From positions 248,001 through 312,000 of the forward strand of contig JAWKWB010000007.1 of the NCBI GenBank assembly GCA_041397775.1: a stretch of 64,000 bases of DNA, in the 5' to 3' direction. Made by a program: the position numbers and the translations under genes. Shown here piece after piece: positions 60,591 to 64,000 of this stretch; position 1 is the first letter of the stretch; every line of letters begins with the position of its first letter. Origin of the DNA: Ga0077555 sp041397775. Its GTDB lineage: Bacteria > Pseudomonadota > Alphaproteobacteria > Rhizobiales > Hyphomicrobiaceae. Under the pieces are notes generated by a model. It was given only the letters and a program-made list of their open reading frames with translations, was not told where the DNA came from and searched no databases.

Positions 60591-61307
60591 TCAATCCGCC
60601 GAAAGCTGGCGTGGCGAAACGGGATGGACGCCGTCGAAGCCCAGCATCCAGACGCGCATGGCGTCGGCTCCAAACAGCGGCGCAAAGGCGTCGTCGAGGA
60701 CATTGAGCCCGCCCGTGAATGCGCCGAACGCCGGCATGACGAGCCGCCGGCCGTTGCCCACGAAACAGGGCCGCCGCACCGAATGCCCCCGTCCAGTCAG
60801 CTTGGCGACGGGATGCAGATGCCCCGCGATCTCGTGCGTCACCGGGCCGGCGTGAGGCACGTGCGTGAACCTCAGGCCGCCGATCACGGCGCAATCCCTC
60901 GCCACACCGCCAAGCGTTGCCGGGATCGCCGGATCGTGGTTGCCCGTCACCCAGACCCACTCGCGGTCCTCCTGCAGGATGGCCAGGACCTCGCGGTCCA
61001 TGGGGTCCATGCGTTGCGCAGCCCCGCCGTCATGAAAGCTGTCGCCCAGCGCCACGACGCGATCGGGATCGTGCTCGTCCATCACGGCGGCGAGCCGCGT
61101 CAGCGTCTCGCGCGTATCGTAGGGTGGCAGAAGCTGGCCCTTCGCCGCGAACGACGAGCCTTTTTCCAGGTGCAGGTCTGCTACGACGAGCGTGCGCTCT
61201 GCCGGCCAGTAGAGCGTGCCGGAGATATCGGCAATCATCGTTTTTCCGGCCACGACGATCGTCCGTGCTCCGGCGCCGGCAGGCGCGCCTGGGCTCGCAT
61301 CACGCAT
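60591..61307 (-). CDS. pdeM: ligase-associated DNA damage response endonuclease PdeM
   Basis: The 238-residue metallophosphoesterase has the metal motifs VVADLHLEKG (DxH), VVALGDSFHDGG (GD), VWVTGNHDP (GNHD) and GHLHP (GHxH). It belongs to the set of enzymes encoded with an ATP-dependent DNA ligase and a DEXH helicase in many alphaproteobacteria. The start ATG 61307 lies inside the helicase 3' end (8-bp overlap), so the two are translationally coupled. No ligase gene is visible in the window. Confidence 0.92.
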   Translation of the reverse strand: MRDASPGAPAGAGARTIVVAGKTMIADISGTLYWPAERTLVVADLHLEKGSSFAAKGQLLPPYDTRETLTRLAAVMDEHDPDRVVALGDSFHDGGAAQRMDPMDREVLAILQEDREWVWVTGNHDPAIPATLGGVARDCAVIGGLRFTHVPHAGPVTHEIAGHLHPVAKLTGRGHSVRRPCFVGNGRRLVMPAFGAFTGGLNVLDDAFAPLFGADAMRVWMLGFDGVHPVSPRQLSAD

Positions 61308-63873
61308 CGGATGCCTCTTCCACCATCGCCTCTCGAATAAGTTGATCGGCCGCTTCCCGCATCAGGGCCTCGCGCGCCTCGCCCGCCACGCCTTCCCGTC
61401 CCATTTCCAGAATCATCGGTACGGCCAGCGGCGAAACGTGCGTGAGCGGCTTATGTCTGATTCGACCCTTCACCCGCCGCAAAAAGTCCTGCAGGCGTGC
61501 AATATCGAGCAAGCCCGTGGCTGCATCGCGATAGGCGGCTTCCAATAGAATGTGGCCGGGATCGTGGCGCCGCAGCACGTCGTAGATCAGGTTGGAGGAG
61601 AACGTCACCTGCCGCCCCGTCTTCTCGCGGCCGGGGTGCCGCCGCTCGATGAGGCCGGCAATGATGGCGCAGTGCCGGAACGTGCGGCTCATCAGCGTGG
61701 TCTCCGCGAGCCAGGCTTCGAGATCGTCGCCGAGCATGTCCTCGTCCATCAGACGGACGGGATCGAGCCGCCCGTCCGCGATCATCTCGGAAAGATCCGA
61801 AAGTCCCCACACCACCAGCGCATAGTCGTTGGCCGTGAAGCCCAACGGCCGCCCGCCCCACCGCTCCAGGCGTCGCGTCAGCAGCATGCCGAGCGTCTGG
61901 TGCGCGAGCCGTCCTTCGAACGGATAGACGACGAGGTGATGCCGGTCCGCGCGCTGAAACGTCTCGATCAGCACCTCGTCGGGACGTGGAATGACGGAAT
62001 GCTGCCGTTGCAGCGCCAGCCAGCTCCCCACCGCCGGCGGCAGGCGCGACCACGCGCCTTCGTCGGCCAGCATGGCGCGCACGCGGGCCGCCAGATGCGT
62101 GGACAACGGAAACTTGCCGCCGGGATAGCTCGGGATGAGCGGATCGCTCGCGCTCGCCCGCGACACCAGCACCTCGTTGTCCCGTACACCTTCCAGCCGA
62201 ACGATTTCGCCGCCAAGCACGAATGCATCCCCGGGTTTCAGCTCGCCCGCGAAGAACTCGTCGATCTCGCCGATCGCGCGGCCGCCGATGACGGCGCGCC
62301 CCGGCCGCCCGTCGCGCTTCGCCCCGCGCTGTCCCCGCCCCACGAGCCGCACCTTGAGCATGGGGCTTTCGATGATCGTACCGATGTTCATGCGGTATTG
62401 CTGCGCGATCCGCGGATGCGCGAGGCGCAGGCCGCCGTCCTCGGTCGGACGCAGGCGGCTGAAGCGCTCGTAGCTTTTCAGCGCGTAGCCTCCGGTGGCG
62501 ACGAATTCCACCACCCTGTCGAACTCCGCCCGCGTCAGCCCCGCATAGGGGCTGGCCGCACGCACTTCCGCAAACAGCGCATCGGGGGCGAATGGGCCGG
62601 CACACGCCATGCCCAGTACATGCTGCGCCAGGACATCGAGCGTCCCGGTTCGGTTCAGGATCGCATCCTGCGTGCCATCGCGCGCCGCTTCCAGCGCCGC
62701 GCGGCATTCCAGAACCTCGAACCGGTTGGCCGGCACCAGCAGCGCCTTGGAGGCCTCCTCCAGCCGGTGATTGGCACGGCCGAGGCGCTGGATGAACCGG
62801 CTCGCCCCCTTCGGCGCGCCGACGTGGATCACGATATCCACGTCCCCCCAGTCGATGCCCAGATCCAGCGTCGACGTCGCCACGACGGCCCGCAGCTTGC
62901 CGTCGGCCATGGCCGCCTCGACCTTGCGCCGCTGACCGGCATCGAGCGAGCCGTGATGCAAAGCGATGGGCAGATTGTCGTCGTTGATGCGCCAAAGCTC
63001 GTGGAACAGCAGCTCGGCCTGCATGCGCGTATTGACGAAGACGAGCGCCAGGCGATGACGCGCGATCGTCGCCAAGACCTCGGCCACGGCATAGCGCGCG
63101 GAATGGCTGGCCCACGGCAACGCCTCATCGCTCTCGAGGATCGTCACGTCGGGCGCCGCACCACCGCGCACCTCCACCACGTCCGCCAGGGCGAGCCGCG
63201 TTTCCGGCGCGTCCTGCGGCATCAGCCAGGCCCGCAGCTCCGTTGGCCGCGCCACCGTCGCCGAAAGCCCCGTCAGCACGACATCGGGCGCCAGCGTGCG
63301 CAGCCGCGCAAGACCCAGCGCAAGGAGATCACCCCGCTTGGACGGCGCCAGCGCGTGCAGTTCGTCGAGCACCACGCTTTCCAGGTCGGCAAAGAGAAAG
63401 CCGGCATCGTCCCCCGCCAGCATCAGCGCCAATTGCTCGGGCGTCGTCAGCAGCAGCTCGGGCGGCCGCAATCGCTGGCGCTGCCGCTTGGAATGCGGCG
63501 TGTCGCCCGTGCGCGTCTCGACCCGGAGCGGCAACCCCATCTCCTGGATCGGCGTCAACAGGTTGCGGGCAACGTCGACGGCCAGCGCTTTCAAGGGCGA
63601 GATGTAGAGCGTCCGCAGCCCTGCGCCACGCGTCGCGCGCCAGCCCTCCACCGACGCGGCGAGACTGGGCAGAAACCCCGCGAGCGTCTTTCCCGCCCCT
63701 GTCGGCGCGATCAGCAGCGTGGAGCGGCGCGCCCGCGCCTGCGCCAGCAACGCCGTCTGATGGGGCCGCGCGGACCACCCCTTGGCCGCGAACCACCCCG
63801 CAATCGCTGCGGGAAGCTGGATCGCGGGCGGGGCCGCCGTCGTCGTTTTGCCCTTGCGTCGCGGGGGACGCAT
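61300..63873 (-). CDS. ligase-associated DNA damage response DEXH box helicase (Lhr-like)
   Basis: The 857-residue superfamily 2 helicase has the Q-type start, Walker A APTGAGKTLAGF (motif I), VVLDELHAL (DELH, motif II), LTGLSATVARP (SAT, motif III), FVNTRMQAELLF (motif IV) and QRLGRANHR (motif VI). An Lhr-type C-terminal region follows, with GDAFVLGGEIVRLEGVRDN and HHLVVYPFEGRLAHQTLGMLL. ATG 63873 has GGGAGGAG upstream and is preferred, though a GTG at 63894 overlaps the stop of the preceding gene. It forms a coupled pair with pdeM. Confidence 0.94.
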   Translation of the reverse strand: MRPPRRKGKTTTAAPPAIQLPAAIAGWFAAKGWSARPHQTALLAQARARRSTLLIAPTGAGKTLAGFLPSLAASVEGWRATRGAGLRTLYISPLKALAVDVARNLLTPIQEMGLPLRVETRTGDTPHSKRQRQRLRPPELLLTTPEQLALMLAGDDAGFLFADLESVVLDELHALAPSKRGDLLALGLARLRTLAPDVVLTGLSATVARPTELRAWLMPQDAPETRLALADVVEVRGGAAPDVTILESDEALPWASHSARYAVAEVLATIARHRLALVFVNTRMQAELLFHELWRINDDNLPIALHHGSLDAGQRRKVEAAMADGKLRAVVATSTLDLGIDWGDVDIVIHVGAPKGASRFIQRLGRANHRLEEASKALLVPANRFEVLECRAALEAARDGTQDAILNRTGTLDVLAQHVLGMACAGPFAPDALFAEVRAASPYAGLTRAEFDRVVEFVATGGYALKSYERFSRLRPTEDGGLRLAHPRIAQQYRMNIGTIIESPMLKVRLVGRGQRGAKRDGRPGRAVIGGRAIGEIDEFFAGELKPGDAFVLGGEIVRLEGVRDNEVLVSRASASDPLIPSYPGGKFPLSTHLAARVRAMLADEGAWSRLPPAVGSWLALQRQHSVIPRPDEVLIETFQRADRHHLVVYPFEGRLAHQTLGMLLTRRLERWGGRPLGFTANDYALVVWGLSDLSEMIADGRLDPVRLMDEDMLGDDLEAWLAETTLMSRTFRHCAIIAGLIERRHPGREKTGRQVTFSSNLIYDVLRRHDPGHILLEAAYRDAATGLLDIARLQDFLRRVKGRIRHKPLTHVSPLAVPMILEMGREGVAGEAREALMREAADQLIREAMVEEASDA

Positions 63874-63890
63874 CGCGCCTGGCTCCTCCC

Positions 63891-64000
63891 TCACTCCGTG
63901 TAGCGGATGACGGGCGCAAGACCGCCCGCGCCCGGCGCCAGGATGGCCGGCAGCGCCGCCACCGCATCGGCGAAGCGAACATCCTCCTCCACCAACGCAT
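63891..64000 (-). CDS. C-terminal end of an unidentified gene, cut by right edge
   Basis: The last 36 codons before a TGA at 63893-63891 read ALVEEDVRFADAVAALPAIL, then APGAGGLAPVIRYTE. I do not recognise the family, and it does not match the C-terminus expected of the ATP-dependent ligase that usually precedes the helicase. The stop overlaps an alternative GTG start of the helicase (GTGA), suggesting the same operon. Which gene it is can be told only from the adjoining sequence. Confidence 0.5.
   Translation of the reverse strand, partial: ALVEEDVRFADAVAALPAILAPGAGGLAPVIRYTE

Noticed and set aside
59682..61340. A 552-codon plus-strand frame across the repeat block and pdeM
   Set aside because: It is made from the family F repeats and the antisense of pdeM; the GC-rich repeats open long frames by chance.

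Overview
The window is GC-rich chromosomal DNA of an alphaproteobacterium, most likely order Hyphomicrobiales (Rhizobiales). The evidence is the set of lineage-typical genes: popZ, cpdR, the bamE / cytochrome bc1 chaperone / yceD / plsX / fabH / ihfA / merR run, DUF2066, nnrU, a rhizobial-type pdeM with its DEXH helicase, and promoters close to CTTGAC-N17-CTATAT. No genus can be named. There is no prophage, CRISPR array, rRNA operon or transposase gene.

Layout. 1-5.8 kb: an exported protein cut by the left edge, an extensin-like lipoprotein, two coupled transporters (EamA and MFS), a gene-remnant scar and a cytochrome P450. 6.0-10.9 kb: purN and purM, separated by a hairpin repeat, a solitary HicA-like toxin and two convergent c-type cytochromes, then DUF2066. 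11-22 kb: glyS between two repeat-filled gaps, hydantoinase B, rimO, a ClpP-fold periplasmic protein, glutathione-dependent formaldehyde dehydrogenase, and the TPR protein-bamB pair. 21.7-31 kb: nnrU, a membrane-anchored unknown, two LLM flavin oxidoreductases, popZ, two tandem TolC paralogues and cpdR. 31-45 kb: an N-formylglutamate amidohydrolase, a candidate small RNA, hisN, a lysophospholipase-like hydrolase, bamE, bc1 chaperone, yceD, plsX, fabH, ihfA, a MerR regulator, a phosphopantetheinyl transferase, tRNA-Asn, and a lyase/amidohydrolase/SDR catabolic trio. 45-53 kb: a large AsmA-like protein and an acyl-CoA dehydrogenase-MFS-MmgE/PrpD operon. 53-64 kb: a second candidate small RNA, lolA, ftsK, an aminotransferase, a serine hydrolase, a 1.1-kb block of repeats, and pdeM with the DEXH helicase.

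Functional themes. Envelope biogenesis is strong (bamB, bamE, lolA, AsmA, two TolC, extensin-like lipoprotein). So are phospholipid and fatty-acid initiation (plsX, fabH, phosphopantetheinyl transferase) and cell-cycle or polarity genes (popZ, cpdR, ftsK). The rest are mainly purine-synthesis and catabolic genes.

The most interesting non-coding content is of two kinds. First, two intergenic transcription units on the minus strand (about 32559-32659 and 53052-53190) each have a near-consensus promoter with an exact 17-bp spacer, stem-loops that expose CCUCC/CCCCC anti-Shine-Dalgarno loops, and a strong intrinsic terminator. They look like trans-acting small RNAs of the C-rich-loop type known in alphaproteobacteria. 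Second, several families of palindromic intergenic repeats (a 165-bp composite hairpin, an approximately 155-bp GC-rich repeat in seven copies, and two shorter hairpins arranged alternately) occupy nearly every long gap.
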